From Phanerochaete sordida (Eukaryota > Basidiomycota > Agaricomycetes > Polyporales > Phanerochaetaceae), in assembly GCA_019973155.2 (NCBI GenBank), contig BPQB01000143.1, positions 1 through 43,634 on the forward strand: a stretch of 43,634 nucleotides of DNA. Reading direction: 5' to 3'. Positions 29,561-40,347 of this stretch are shown here, piece by piece. Each line of letters begins with the position of its first letter. Positions within the stretch are counted from its first letter, which is position 1. The notes under the pieces were generated by a model. That model made no database searches and was not told the origin of the DNA. It saw nothing but the letters and a program-made list of their open reading frames with translations. Position numbers and translations under genes: made by a program.

Positions 29561-31696
29561 TCAGCCGGCGACCTTGCGACCGAGCGGCGCGGTGCCGCTG
29601 CCCTCGGCCTCGATTTCGGTGTACGCCTCGTCATCCATCTCGACCGGCTCCGGGTGGTGGTCACGTTCGTCGCGCTCGACCTGCTCGCGCATGACCGCGA
29701 CGTCCTGGTCGACCTTGGCTGCGACACGGTCGATCCCCGCGGCCTCGGCGAGCGATTTTCGCGCACGATGCGTCGCGAGGTGCGCAGAGCGGCGTGGCGG
29801 ACGCTTGAGCCTGCGGCGGGCGACCTGGACATGGGTCAGACTGCGCTCTCTATATCCATAGCACTAGACATACCATCACTGGCACCGAGCATTTCTGTAC
29901 ACGCCGTCAGCATTGAGTTTATTCAGCAGTGCACCGCTCGTACCTGGATCAGATAGTGCGACGTCGAACCGAGCAGGATGCTAGCGAGCGCGACGTCAGT
30001 AGGGAGCTCTAAGTGCATGTATGTGGACTGACCCCTTCAGGTTTCCGAGACCACGAGAGCCGACGATCAGCATAATAGGCTCTATGTAGTCGACAATGTC
30101 TTGAGGTGAAGGGTGAGCGGATTGTGCCACAGCAGGCGCAGAGGACGTACCAAGAAGCATGTGTCGCGCGTTCTTCGCGTGCCATGCCTGGCATGAGACC
30201 GTGACGTTCAGGTGCGTTCGCTGCAGCAAACTCGTCGCCTGGCGGACCAGGATATACGCCATGCCTTGCCGCTGGTAGCGCGTTCAGGGCCGGATCGACG
30301 CAGAGCAGGCGGAAACTTACCTCCTGCTGAGAACGCAGTTTGGTCATGCGGTCGTTCGGGTTCGGGATCAGCGGGTCGACCTTGTCTTCGTTCTCGATAA
30401 CAGTAACGATCAGCCTGTGGGCAGAGGTCAGCGCCGCCCGGCAGGTGAGAAAACAGCCACGCACATCTCGTCACCGTCCCTCAGCACCGTCCCGATCCCC
30501 CACTCCAGTGCGTAACGACTCTCGTCGCTGAGGTCGCTCGCGAGCACGTATCGCTTCGGGCGCCGGCCCGTCTCCTCGAGGGTCTTCTCCGGCGCGCCAT
30601 GGGTGACGGTGATAGTGCACCTGTCGCGCTGGAAGACCGGGCGGGAAGTGACGAGCGGGAGGGTGTCCTGGGGGCGAGTGGACTTTCGGCGGCGGGGGTT
30701 GCGCACGCCGGCGTTGAGCGTGGAGGGAAAGTAGGGCTCGGGCGGGATGACGACGTTGACACCCTCGCCGAGCGGGTCCGGGATGTCGACGTCGACGCCG
30801 TCGTTCTCGAGGGCGTCGGCGGGGACGACGGCGTTCTGCTCGGTGTTCGCTTCGGTGATGGGGTCGAACTGGTCGGCGTCGCTCCAGGACTCGTCGTCGG
30901 AGTCAGGCGCGTCGTCGTCGTCGGCGCTGTCGTCGCTATCGTCCTCCTGCGCGACCGAGAAGGCATTGTTGCGCGGGCGGATGCGGTTTACCTCGACGTC
31001 GGACTCAACGTCGGACTGGGTGAGCGCCTCGACGGTCGGAGAGCTGTCGCGGGTACGGGTGCGGCGGATTCGGAAGGGCGACTGGCTGCGTGCGCGCTGG
31101 GTGGCGGAGTCGGCCTCGCTGTCGCTGCGGCCGGCGAAGGAGGAAGAGCGGGCGCGGGCCTTCTCCTTGCCCTTGTCCTTTGTGGTCGAGCGGCCGCGCT
31201 CCTTCTCCTCCCTGTTGCGCGAGAGCGACAGGCCGGAGAAGCCGCCCATCATGGAGGCGAGGGACATCTTTCCGAAGGATCCGGTGTTTCGCGAGCTGTC
31301 GGTGGAAGTCTTGGGCTGCGACTGCTGCTGCTGGCGGGAGCCGGTGCGCTCGAGCGCGTTGAGGATGATTTGGGATGCCTGTTGGTCAAGTTGCTCCTTG
31401 GTCAGCGACGTCGAACTGGACCAGCGTCGGGGAGAGGTGGCGGTGGGAGTGACAGGTCTTGAAGCGGAGGAGGAATCGAGAGAGACGGCCGAATTGGACC
31501 GCCTGAACGGCAGGCCCCCACCCGCCGGCGTGTGGGTGGACGAGGCAGCGATCGACAGGGGATGATCGTAAGATAGCTCACGACCCTCTTGTGGTGTAGG
31601 AAGAGCGGTGCTCCCGGACGAGTCCTTGTCCTTGTATTTGCCAATCCAGCTTCGCTTCCGCGGGGCAGGCTCTGGCCTCGTCGCTCGGTCCGCCAT
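29561..31696 (-). CDS. Universal stress protein (UspA) domain protein with long disordered N-terminus
   Basis: Seven exons (31696-30465, 30414-30321, 30271-30151, 30099-30033, 29980-29944, 29894-29874, 29824-29561) sum to 1836 nt, 611 aa. The first ~360 residues are Ser/Arg/Pro-rich with Gln runs and a long acidic stretch (DDSDDSADDDD), typical of disordered regulatory sequence. The UspA domain starts at KRYVLASDLSDESRYALEWG and ends near CSVPVMVARRR. Its nucleotide-binding loop, built from GSRGLGNLKG plus GSTSHYLI, follows the G-x2-G-x8/9-G-S/T pattern of ATP-binding USPs. The tail is basic, then acidic. Fungal homologues of this layout are mostly uncharacterised. The gene converges on PET127 with a 90-bp gap. 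Confidence 0.86.
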
Positions 31697-33769
31697 TGCG
31701 GTCGCTCGGTGGCTGTGGAGACGAAGGACGATACGGGGACGGTTTGCTCACCTCAGGCCTGCTCGACAGTTTCGAGAGTGCCTGTGGGGGTGGAATATCG
31801 AGGTCAGAGTGATACAGCTGTATTCGGGAGATGGAACAGAGGAAAGCTTCCGCTTGTTGCCAAGACCGCCTGGCTGCGCGCCGTGATGTGCCCACGAGGA
31901 TCGACTGTGAATGTACTCACGAAGTCTGCAGCTTCCTCCACTCGCCCTCCCTTTCGCTTTCACAGCACCATCAGCCATGACACCCTCCAGACTTGCTTCA
32001 GACCAACCTCGAGCGCGTAGCGGGCGTCGTCTTCGGAGATACCTAGGCGTACCAGCCGCGCGACGTCTTGCCGCCGGTACATTGTACAAGAGTTCGACTG
32101 AAGATATCAGCAAGGGCCCAAGGCAAGCGAAGGTGGTCGAGAGCAAGGGAGCGAGGGCGAAGGAACAGATTGGCTTTTAGGCTGGTTGGCTTCCCCACCC
32201 GCATAAACGATACCCATCAAAAAGGACCTCCCCAGCATGGCTCACTCTCTCTGACTGGTTCGTCGTCGACGCGTTAGATCTCGGCGCCCTCAAGCCTAGC
32301 CATTGGTAGATCATGCTTAGGCTTGAGCGCGACGGGGTCGGATTGGAGCAGTAGGAGGGATGGCAGGTCGTGGTGACGTGACGGCGCGGGGCACACTTTG
32401 CGCATCCGCGCGTCCCAAACGCGCCTGGAGAGGACCTTGCGTGAGTCGCATGGTCTTCTGGCTATAGTTCATCTTCTGACTGCGCTTTAGACTCGTCGGC
32501 GCTGATTTAATACGTCGATTTTGGTGCTGAACGGCACGGGCATTGGACTGTCTATGATGGTCGCGCTGCCCCGCGACTTCGTCCCGTACGTGCATCCAAT
32601 TGAAGGTAAAATTTAGGTATGTGGCTACTTAAAGGTTCGCGCGTTTGAGATGACTAAAAATGCTCTGCAGGTACACTACATGCGTACTTGTGTGCCGTGA
32701 CTCATGCTGCTGCTGCCTTCAAGCTTCAAGAGGCGCGGCAAGCGTAGGCGACTGCTTGCATGCAAGTGTAGCGACAGATCGCGTACACATAGCCACAAAG
32801 AGGGTGTGCATGGGATCTTAGCAGCTAGTATGGGTATTGCTGATGATATTTCCCCTAGTTTCGTGGGTCCCCACGTCGACAAGACAAGCAGGCTTGTGAG
32901 ATTGATCCCGTCGGACAACGATGGCGACGAGCTTGCAAGCTGGTCATGGTCGCCGTTCGAGGTTAAGATCCAGTAAGTGGTCAGAATTGCAGACCGCAGT
33001 CAGGTATCGCTTGCTATAGACCGAAAAGTATTGCGATTGCCGTGCATGGCTTACATGGGGACGATTTCGAGCTCATCAAGTGGCGATAGCCATGGAATCC
33101 TCGTAAATTCCTATTTCGGTTTGTTCTGGACATCATACTCTTCTTTTGATACTTTAACGGGGCTCACGGTTTGGAAAACAGCCAATCGCGTGTTTTCGTA
33201 AGGTTGTACATGAGACTGCGGCTACTCGCGAGAGTGATGCTTCTCATCATCGCGCGTTGGATGGCTCACTTATAGGATTCTGGCGGCAGAGGGTTGAAAT
33301 CGACGGACCGCCAGATTGCGTGAGCAGTCTCGCAGAACGCATAGTGGTCCCAGTCGGCCTGGGTTATATATGGGACTGCTGCGGCCGAGAGATCCGGGTG
33401 CGCCACACGCATCCTTCCACCTTGAGGTCTTCTTCCCGGACGTCGTGACCTTGCAAAGTCCCTCAGCTACCGGCCGCTTCACGGACGACTTTCCTGTTGT
33501 CGTACTGTCGTTCGCACCTCTGCATCTATCAAACGCCGACAGCCTCTCATCTGACTGATGCGCATTCATAGGGCCGCCCGGACCTTTCAACGTCAACTTA
33601 CGTATCGCTTTCGGTGCTGCGATCTTGCGCTGTCGTCGCCAACACAAGTGCCGGAAACAACAATCCGTCATTGGCGGATCTTTGGCAACGTGACCTTGCA
33701 TGATAAAAGGCTAGTCCCGACTGGATGTTTCTTTGAGTCTCCCCTCACGCATCCCTTCAGCTCGCCGCC
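31697..33769. other. 2-kb region with only weak coding signals
   Basis: This region separates the USP gene (minus) from an F-box gene (plus). The first ~500 bases probably hold the USP promoter and leader. A coding-like island on the plus strand is listed separately at 32704-33558. I find no RNA gene, tandem repeat or transposon terminus. Confidence 0.35.
32704..33558 (+). other. Possible unrecognised gene or gene remnant
   Basis: A 90-codon frame from 32704 ends in protein-like sequence (RLIPSDNDGDELASWSWSPF). It can be extended across a 47-bp GT-AG intron (32973-33019) into PKSIAIAVHGLHGDDFELIKWR before a stop. A further open stretch at 33257-33558 also looks protein-like (LEVFFPDVVTLQSPSATGRF). 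I could not build a single consistent model and recognise no family. It could be a fast-evolving orphan gene, a decayed gene or chance. Confidence 0.3.
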
Positions 33770-35074
33770 ATGGATCGCTACCCCCTCGAGCTGTGGGCCA
33801 ATATCACAAGCCTTGCTTGCACGGATGGAGGATACACGGGATGTTCATTGTCTCTGGTGTCGCGGACGATGCACAATGTCGTCGCTCCCGTTCGCTACCA
33901 ATCAGTGTCCCTCATGGGAAACCGCAGACTGCGTGCATTCGCAAACCACCTAGTAGCGGTGGAGACTCTGCCGGTAGTTCATCATCTCCTGATAGGAGAT
34001 ATCCAAGCGAATCGGACTTCAGTATTCGACCTGGCTGATCTCAGCGCATGGCAAGAGGAGCAAGAACGGTTTCAAGACAGCATAACAGCGTTGAACAACG
34101 TCATTCGCACCGTCCTAGCTTCCTCCGCGCCGCACCTGCGTAGCCTCGGCATCCACGGATGGAACTTCGACCCTACCGCCGACCTTCCCGCATTTCCTCT
34201 CCTCCACAGCATCACGCTCCTTGGCGCGCCTTACAACTGCGCTGCGGACACGCACACGCGTTTTCCTTCGCTCCGCCGCCTGCACCTCCTAACGGGCGGG
34301 ACTTCGCACGATTTCTGGCTCAATTTGACGCGATTTGCGCCCCACTGCACCCATCTCAGGCTCTCCAACATGAGCCAGGATACATATCTCCCCTCGTTCT
34401 TGCGCATCCTTCTCGATATTCCTCCACCGCTGAGAGTTCCGGGCTCCCCATTCATCATGGGAGAAGACAGCTGTCTCTCTCCCACCTCTCCCGAGGCCCA
34501 GCGGGCTGTCATTCTAGCCTCGCAGTTGTCCGCTTTGGAAGTTGTATACGCGCAGCCGGCGAGTTACAAAAACGGCGGCTGGTGCGGCACCGGGTCCATC
34601 ATCCACGGCACGATGGTATGGGGCCTCAAGAGCGTTGCGGCAGCTGCAGCGCGCGGCGAAGGCGTCGGAAAGTTCATCTTGCTGCCGGAGCAAGAGCTCT
34701 ACATCTTCGCCGACGCCAAACGTGACTGGTTGGACGTCGTCGAGGGTGGGAGTGGACCATGGCCAGGGGGTCCAGGAGCCCCAGGAGACTTCGTGTCGCC
34801 GTCCGTCCGTGCGAAGTGGCCTGAGGAAGGCAACGCATATTTCTCCCAGCCTTCGGACGCAGAGACGGCCTTGGAAGATCCTGAAGATTTGACTGTGAGT
34901 GTAACAAACTATTACTAACATACTCTCGTCTGACCTATGTCATTGAACAGGGAACAGCGGACATGACAAACGAGAGTCGCCTAGGCCGTCTGCGCCGTAG
35001 GGTAGTAAGTGCCCCCAGTCGTCTCCGACCCCAACCTTCCGACTAAGCTTGCCGATGACAGCCGACAAATATAA
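33770..35074 (+). CDS. F-box-like protein
   Basis: The main exon begins MDRYPLELWANITSLACTDGG, an F-box-type N-terminus, followed by leucine-rich, LRR-like segments (LRSLGIHGWNF, LHSITLLGAP, LRRLHLLTG, CTHLRLSNM). The model with exons 33770-34894, 34951-35004 and 35048-35074 is in frame and gives 401 aa. The first intron (56 bp) has a textbook TACTAAC branch site. Without splicing the frame stops at 34918 (382 aa). A Gly/Pro-rich loop (GPWPGGPGAPGD) lies near the C-terminus. The role is presumably substrate recognition in an SCF ligase; the target is unknown. Confidence 0.72.
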
Positions 35075-36042
35075 CCGTCATTCCGGTGTCAAGAAGCAGA
35101 ACCCGGCCAGGATCCAGGCCGCCCTTGCCACACCAGCCTTTCGTTAGTGGCTAAGCCTGAGGCTCTCATAATGCTCACGACTGATAGCAGTGACAGCGAC
35201 AAGCAGGCCCATCGCATAGTCCTGATGATGCGGTAAATGCGAGCCAACAATCGACTGTGAGTAAATTTGGCGATTGCCGCAAATACTGGCTGACATGCGT
35301 GAGATTCAGTACGCTCACGAGGCAACGCGTCGTCGTCTCTCACGCAGTGTAAGTGTAACGTCCCTCTCTCAGGACCAATGGCTCGAACGTACATCGCAGC
35401 CCGTTCAAAGACCAGGATCCCTTCGTTTCAGTAGATCGCGCTCGCCATCTGTGGGTAACTTTATCTCGCACTTTATCCCTCCGCTCACATCTTGCAGGGC
35501 GAGCGAGGCGACTAGAACGCGATCAAAGGCTGCAGCGTTTGTTTGTGCAGAGGACTTCCGAAGGATGCTCAAGCAGACACCATCTGGAAATCTACCAATG
35601 GCCCCGTGAACGCTGATTCAGCCGTCGAGTATTAGCGAATTGTCCTCATTTTACTGGGCCGCTATGAAAGAAGAGCAGCGTCTTCCGACGTCAACCGTGT
35701 TAGCAGTGCTCCTAAAGACCCTTCAAGATGTTTTGATATCATAAAAGGCTCGTTCATATTCTGCAGTAGGACGTTGCTAGTGGCACTTGTGTATACATCA
35801 GACTCGCGTATGATATTTGATACATGAACGACATGAGGACACCGCAGTACGCGCTCCGAAGGCCGTGGTCATCATGGAACAGACAGGTATTGGGTCATGC
35901 CTCACGTATCGGCCAGGCTGACCAGGTAGTACTAAGGCGTGCCGTGCATTGTTCAATCCCTATCGAATACACGAAAGGTCAGAGCTGGGTGTCGGGTAAA
36001 CGTCTGGACTCACATGAGAGAACCGATTGACGAGAGTCATTA
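35075..36042. other. Intergenic, no confident gene
   Basis: About 970 bp between the F-box gene and a convergent minus-strand gene. A 111-codon plus frame at 35274-35609 (Arg/Ser-rich) and a short frame after 35056 (beginning MTADKYNRHSG) were considered, but neither shows a family or a clear splice pattern. Confidence 0.35.
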
Positions 36043-36903
36043 CTATGCCACCGAGACTACCTTTGGCGAGCCCCACAGTCTTCTCTTCATGCAATAGTAC
36101 TTCACCAGCAAGCACTGGCCCTCCTCAACGTACGGTGTCGAGATGAGGCCCTCTAGGATATTCCGGTTGTGCAGCTCCCGTGCCGTCGTCGTAGTGCCAA
36201 GGAACCCGCGATGAACGGCGTATTGAAGGCCCTTGTCGCACGTCACAGATGTCCCGTTCGACTGGTTCACCTCCACAACGAAGGATCCTGAGCCCTGGAC
36301 AGCAATGGCAACCCACCGACTGTTTATCTTCGTATGGCCGCGAATAAGGACAAGATCCTCTTCGTGCAACACTTGACTGAGGTACTGTCGCGCGGCGCTG
36401 ATCCAAAGCCTGTGGTTGTTCATAAAATGAGTTTCGAAGACCGGATCTGGCTTGATCTCCTCGACGACCGCGTCCTCCAGCGTGAGCAGCACGGCGCTTG
36501 GTCCCCCATTGGCGACGAAACGAAACCTTTTCGGGCTAGAAGGCCATCAGAAACTTGGATCGCGAGGCAAGTGAGAAACGCACAAAGCGAAGGGTGTAGG
36601 CTCCGAGGTGTAGTCCGACAGCGAAGGGGATTTGAGCGAAACGTTCTTCATCTTTATCATCGGCTTGACTTCTGTCTTGACAATCTCCTTGTTTTCAAGG
36701 ACTTCATAATCGTCGGGTAAGGTCCCTTGGTTTGGGTACTCGTGAGGCGGGGTCATGACGTTGAACATCCGGATGAAGCTGCCGTGGTGGAAGTATCCTA
36801 CGTCTCCGATCTCGACACGATCCTCGGGAGTCCACAGTGCTGCTCCTATTCCAAGAGACGACATGGCTTTCTGATAGAGAGCTCCAGGGTCGACATTCTG
36901 CAT
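36043..36903 (-). CDS. Unrecognised agaricomycete-type protein, 270 aa
   Basis: Two exons (36903-36584, 36535-36043; 48-bp intron) sum to 813 nt, 270 aa. The N-terminus MQNVDPGALYQKAMSSLGIGAALWTPE is followed by VEIGDVGYFHHGSFIRMFNVM and DYEVLENKEI. The second half contains HEEDLVLIRGHTKINSRWVAIAV and a short C-terminal stretch KYYCMKRRLWG. I associate the IGDVGY...G.F.R.FN pattern with a large family of unannotated mushroom proteins, often with ubiquitin- or stress-related hits of unknown meaning. No signal peptide or membrane helix is seen. No function is assigned. Confidence 0.7.
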
Positions 36904-37038
36904 GCTGTGATGTGGACAGTAGGTTGACGAATGTTCTCGCGGTGAGACCTGAGGCCTGCGCAGAGGTCGTCTCTTACCAGCTTACCTAGGTGACTACACG
37001 AAGCAAGACCAATGATTAATACGACGGCCCCTCAAGCT

Positions 37039-37622
37039 TCAGTGCTCCGAGTGCTCGAAAAAATGCAGAATGTTGAAAGGCGACGAGCCCGAGAGTCGAG
37101 AGTCGTGGGTGAGGTGATTGTAGAGGAAAGAAATGAAGTGTGGCGGTACACAATGGTCCAACAGCTGCTGTGACCAGAGACCGGCAGCACCGAGAAAGCC
37201 TGTGAAACGCTTGGCCGTTTTAAAAAGCAGCCTGGGCCTGGTCGCGAAGCCCTCTGGGAGCCGCAACTTTTGTGGTTGGACGAGGGAGCGATCACGTTAT
37301 TGTCGTACTGGTACGAGCACAGGATGGAGAGGTCTAAAAGTCGAGCGTCGTTAAAATCTTCTCGGAATAGGTGCAAGAGGGAACGTACGTTGCAAGAGAC
37401 GAAGCATTGGCTTCGCAGGGGATTGCGCCTGTCGAATCTGCGAGAGCATGGATCAGGATCAGAGGGACTGTACACGGGATGTGGGCTGGAGATCCAAAGA
37501 CTATCGACTACACGACGTGTCTGGCGGGCTCAGAATTGCCCCTTAGTATTGTCACCAGTATCCCACACGGGAGACCTTATTCTTGTGATCTCCTCGTGCA
37601 GAGACGACGACGCGAACGACAT
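37039..37622 (-). CDS. Small unrecognised four-exon protein, 143 aa
   Basis: The model with exons 37622-37556, 37500-37389, 37333-37309 and 37266-37039 (introns 42-55 bp, all GT-AG) sums to 432 nt and stays open. It begins MSFASSSLHEEITRIRSPVWD and contains VPLIHALADSTGAIP, PLRLPEGFATRPRLLFK and LWSQQLLDHCVPPHFIS. Both strands carry longer single-exon frames across this interval, so the call depends on the splice pattern. I do not recognise a family. The mid-region (FTGFLGAAGLWSQQLL) is mildly hydrophobic. Confidence 0.5.
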
Positions 37623-37964
37623 CAGCCGATGCCAAAGCTTCCAGAATGTTTATTGTTGGGAGGTCAGCCGCAATGACATGCTGGTCGCCTTAGTAAACGA
37701 GTGTGCGATGGGCACGGATGACGCTTTGTGCACCGAGTGGACAGCCATGCGTGGGGTCGAGGGATACACCAGGAGAATACATTGACGAAGGGACGCATGG
37801 TGCGTGCAGGAGGAAGGGCGAAAGCAAGTAGTCGAGCTCTATGTGGCAGAGAAAAGCAAGGAATTATCAATACAGCGAGGGAATGGCCTCTGTTGTGCGA
37901 CGCGAAAGCAGTGTGAGGATAATATATAGGTAAGGGAGTCCGTGGGCGTAGCGGTTTTGTGCTG

Positions 37965-39264
37965 TCATGACCGTTCCTCTGTCCGTTTGTTCAGGTACCG
38001 CATTAGCATCTCGTACCTGCGGTGTGTGTCAGCCTGCGAGCGGGAGCGAACGGAGAGCGAGACGCACGTGAGCATCGTGACGGCGCTGTTAGGCACCGTC
38101 CGGACGAGGTTGACCGACAACCCGCGGTACAACGCCCGCCAGCCCTCATTATGAATAATCGACCTCGCTATGGTGATTATACCTGGTACACGTCCGTGGG
38201 TATCGATTGACGCATCGCGCGCGCGTCGGTGTGTCTGCAGTCGCGTCCGGAGGACCTCGTGGGGGTATGTCACTATCGACGCCGTCATCTTCGCGGTCGA
38301 TGAACATGCCAGGATCTGGTGGGGTAGGAGGGTGTCTGGTGCTCCGCCGCCTGCGTGGTCGGCGTCAGCAGCTGAGTCAGACAGATGGCATGGGGAGGAG
38401 ATGGCGTACTGGCGTAGGTCTTGAGGAACTCGTAAAATGGAAACTGCACTGCGACGTGTGTTATTCCGAGCAGACTAGGAAAGAGTCCTCTGAAGAAGGC
38501 GCGTCCGCCTTCGGTCCTGTATATTGTTAACGCCGCATCTAGGGTGTGCTTGTATCGTTGCTCTTCTCGCGATTGTGTCTATGACTTCATGAGCACAGAA
38601 CTTAGAGCGGACAAGGTGACGCACCATGAAGCGTGTTTTGATAACCCAAAGCGGGTTCGTACATAGAGTGCTCGTCGCACCCGCGGCCATAGCGGAAAAT
38701 AGATGCAACGTCCATGGGTGCTCACGGTTGAGCGGCTGGTACCCTTTCACCTGGGCTGCAGGATATAGGTGCCGCACGACGACTGGGGCATCTTCTACTG
38801 GCCGCGCACCGAAGTGGTTCTTAATACCGTCGTAGACGGCAAAGTATATGGCCCATGTCGGGAGATAACCCAATATCGTGGGGCCGAGGCCGCGATACAG
38901 GCCGCGGAAGCCGTCGTACTTGACGATGTTCTTGACGGTGTCTGGAGGGGCGCGACGCAGGGCGGAGAGACGTACGTTGAGCGACGACGGCACGGACGCG
39001 TGACCCTCTCAGCAGGACCCCTCACCGACTATGCCTTGGTAGCCCTTCTGGCCGCTCCGCACCTGCTGCGCCTGGAGCTTCGTCTTGATGACATCCAGGG
39101 GACACGTCGCGATGCTGGCTGCCAGACCGCCCCCCGCGCCAGCTGTGTATCGTGTGCATGGCAGGGAGCCCGGGCGGCGGGAATTACATCACTTTGGTGA
39201 GTGCTTTGCGCGGCGTTTCGGGGCGGGAGGACGCACCGAGCATGCTATTCGTGCTCGAACCCAT
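37965..39264 (-). CDS. Mitochondrial carrier, pyrimidine-nucleotide/NAD+ type
   Basis: Six exons (39264-39237, 39142-39026, 38941-38625, 38578-38410, 38371-38068, 38016-37965) sum to 987 nt, 328 aa, the usual size for an SLC25 carrier. The three repeats carry the carrier signature Px[D/E]xx[R/K]x[R/K]: CPLDVIKTKLQ, NPLWVIKTRF and YPHEVLRTRLQ. The sequences RGLGPTILGYLPTWAIYF and YPHEVLRTRL match the fungal NDT1/RIM2-like branch, which moves NAD+ or pyrimidine nucleotides across the inner membrane; the exact substrate cannot be decided. Start choice: MGSSTNSML spliced at a GTGCGT donor directly into GAGGGLAASIATCPLD. One intron is only 38 bp, and the last (51 bp) is in frame and stop-free. Confidence 0.88.
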
Positions 39265-39863
39265 CTCGCGAGCTCTTCACTTGCGGGGAGGCGCAGGCAG
39301 CGAACGATTAGAGTGAAGTAGTGCAGTATGAGTCTAAGCAAAAGCGAGACCCTTGCGGGGCCTCCGACTCGCAGCCGCCCGCCCAGAGGCGCGTGCTGCC
39401 CCTTTTGGCATCTTGTCTTCGTCCCTCATCTCGCTTTCCTCCCAAATATTCCCGCTCGAAAGGCATGGGAGTGCGTAACCAAGGCGCGATGCACAGCAGA
39501 TCAGCAGCAGGGGACCCAGCCAACAAGTAAACTCTAACAGGCCCAGATGTGACGAACACATTGCAGCCGACAACAGCAGCCCGCCCTGCAGGGCGCGCAG
39601 CCGTGCTGCGTATAGCGCAATGCGCACGAACGCCAGCGGACACCGTCCCATCGCTGCGTGTCTTGATCTTGTTTGGGAGCAGTCATGTGCCCGCATCGCC
39701 TCTTCCAAAGCCTCTGCTGCACAGGGAAACCCGCTTAACAAGCATAGCGTTTGGGCTCTTCTTGGGCGCGGGCCCCTGTGCTCGTGCGCGACGCATAAAT
39801 ACTCAGTGAAGCCAGATTCTCTCCACATATCTCTGTCTATCGATTGCACCACCGCCGCCCACC
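39265..39863. promoter_or_regulatory. Divergent promoter region, carrier / DUF427 gene
   Basis: The ~0.6-kb spacer lies between two start codons pointing apart. A TATA-like CATAAATA occurs at about 39794-39801, some 65 bp upstream of the DUF427 start. Open frames in this interval on either strand show no family. Confidence 0.4.
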
Positions 39864-40347
39864 ATGGTCACCGTCACGTACAACGGCACCGTCCTCGCTC
39901 AGTCGGACAAGCCAGTGAAGCTGGAGGGCAACTTCTACTTCCCTCCGGAGTCTCTGAACAAGGACCTGCTGGTGCAGTCGCCCACGAAGTGAGCTTCTCT
40001 TTCATACCAACGATCCCCGCTAATCTTGCATGCCCAGGTATACTTGTCCGTGGAAGGGGTGAGCCCGGCTCAGCACCCGGGCAGCCGCCAGCTGACAGTC
40101 ATGCAGCAGCGCCACCTACTACAACGCGAACATCGACGGCGCGACCGTGTCAGACATCGCATGGCAAGTCTACACTTCCTGCTCCCAGCAAACGGACCTT
40201 GACGTCGCGCAGGGGCTACCTGACGCCCAAGTCTGCCGCCACACAGATCGCGGGGCACCTCGCGTTCGACAAGGTGGGCTATCCCTACTCCCTGGGATCC
40301 TGCCCCATCTCACCGCGCGCCGCCAGTCCAAGGTCTCCGTCGCCTGA
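39864..40347 (+). CDS. DUF427-domain protein
   Basis: Five exons (39864-39988, 40038-40058, 40107-40163, 40213-40273, 40327-40347) sum to 285 nt, 94 aa. The protein is essentially one DUF427 domain: TYNGTVLAQSDKPVKLEGNFYFPPESL, then KYTCPWKGSATYYNANIDG, and a C-terminal KSAATQIAGHLAFD. DUF427 proteins are small beta-rich proteins of unknown biochemical role found in fungi and bacteria. The length is typical. Exon 3 ends with a GC donor (GCAAGT), so standard GT-only prediction would miss the C-terminal half. The domain's usual W-YYP motif appears here as WGYLTP. Confidence 0.85.

Noticed and set aside
30599..31565. Plus-strand frames of 287 and 272 codons
   Set aside because: Antisense shadows of the Ser/Arg/Asp-rich N-terminal half of the USP-domain gene.
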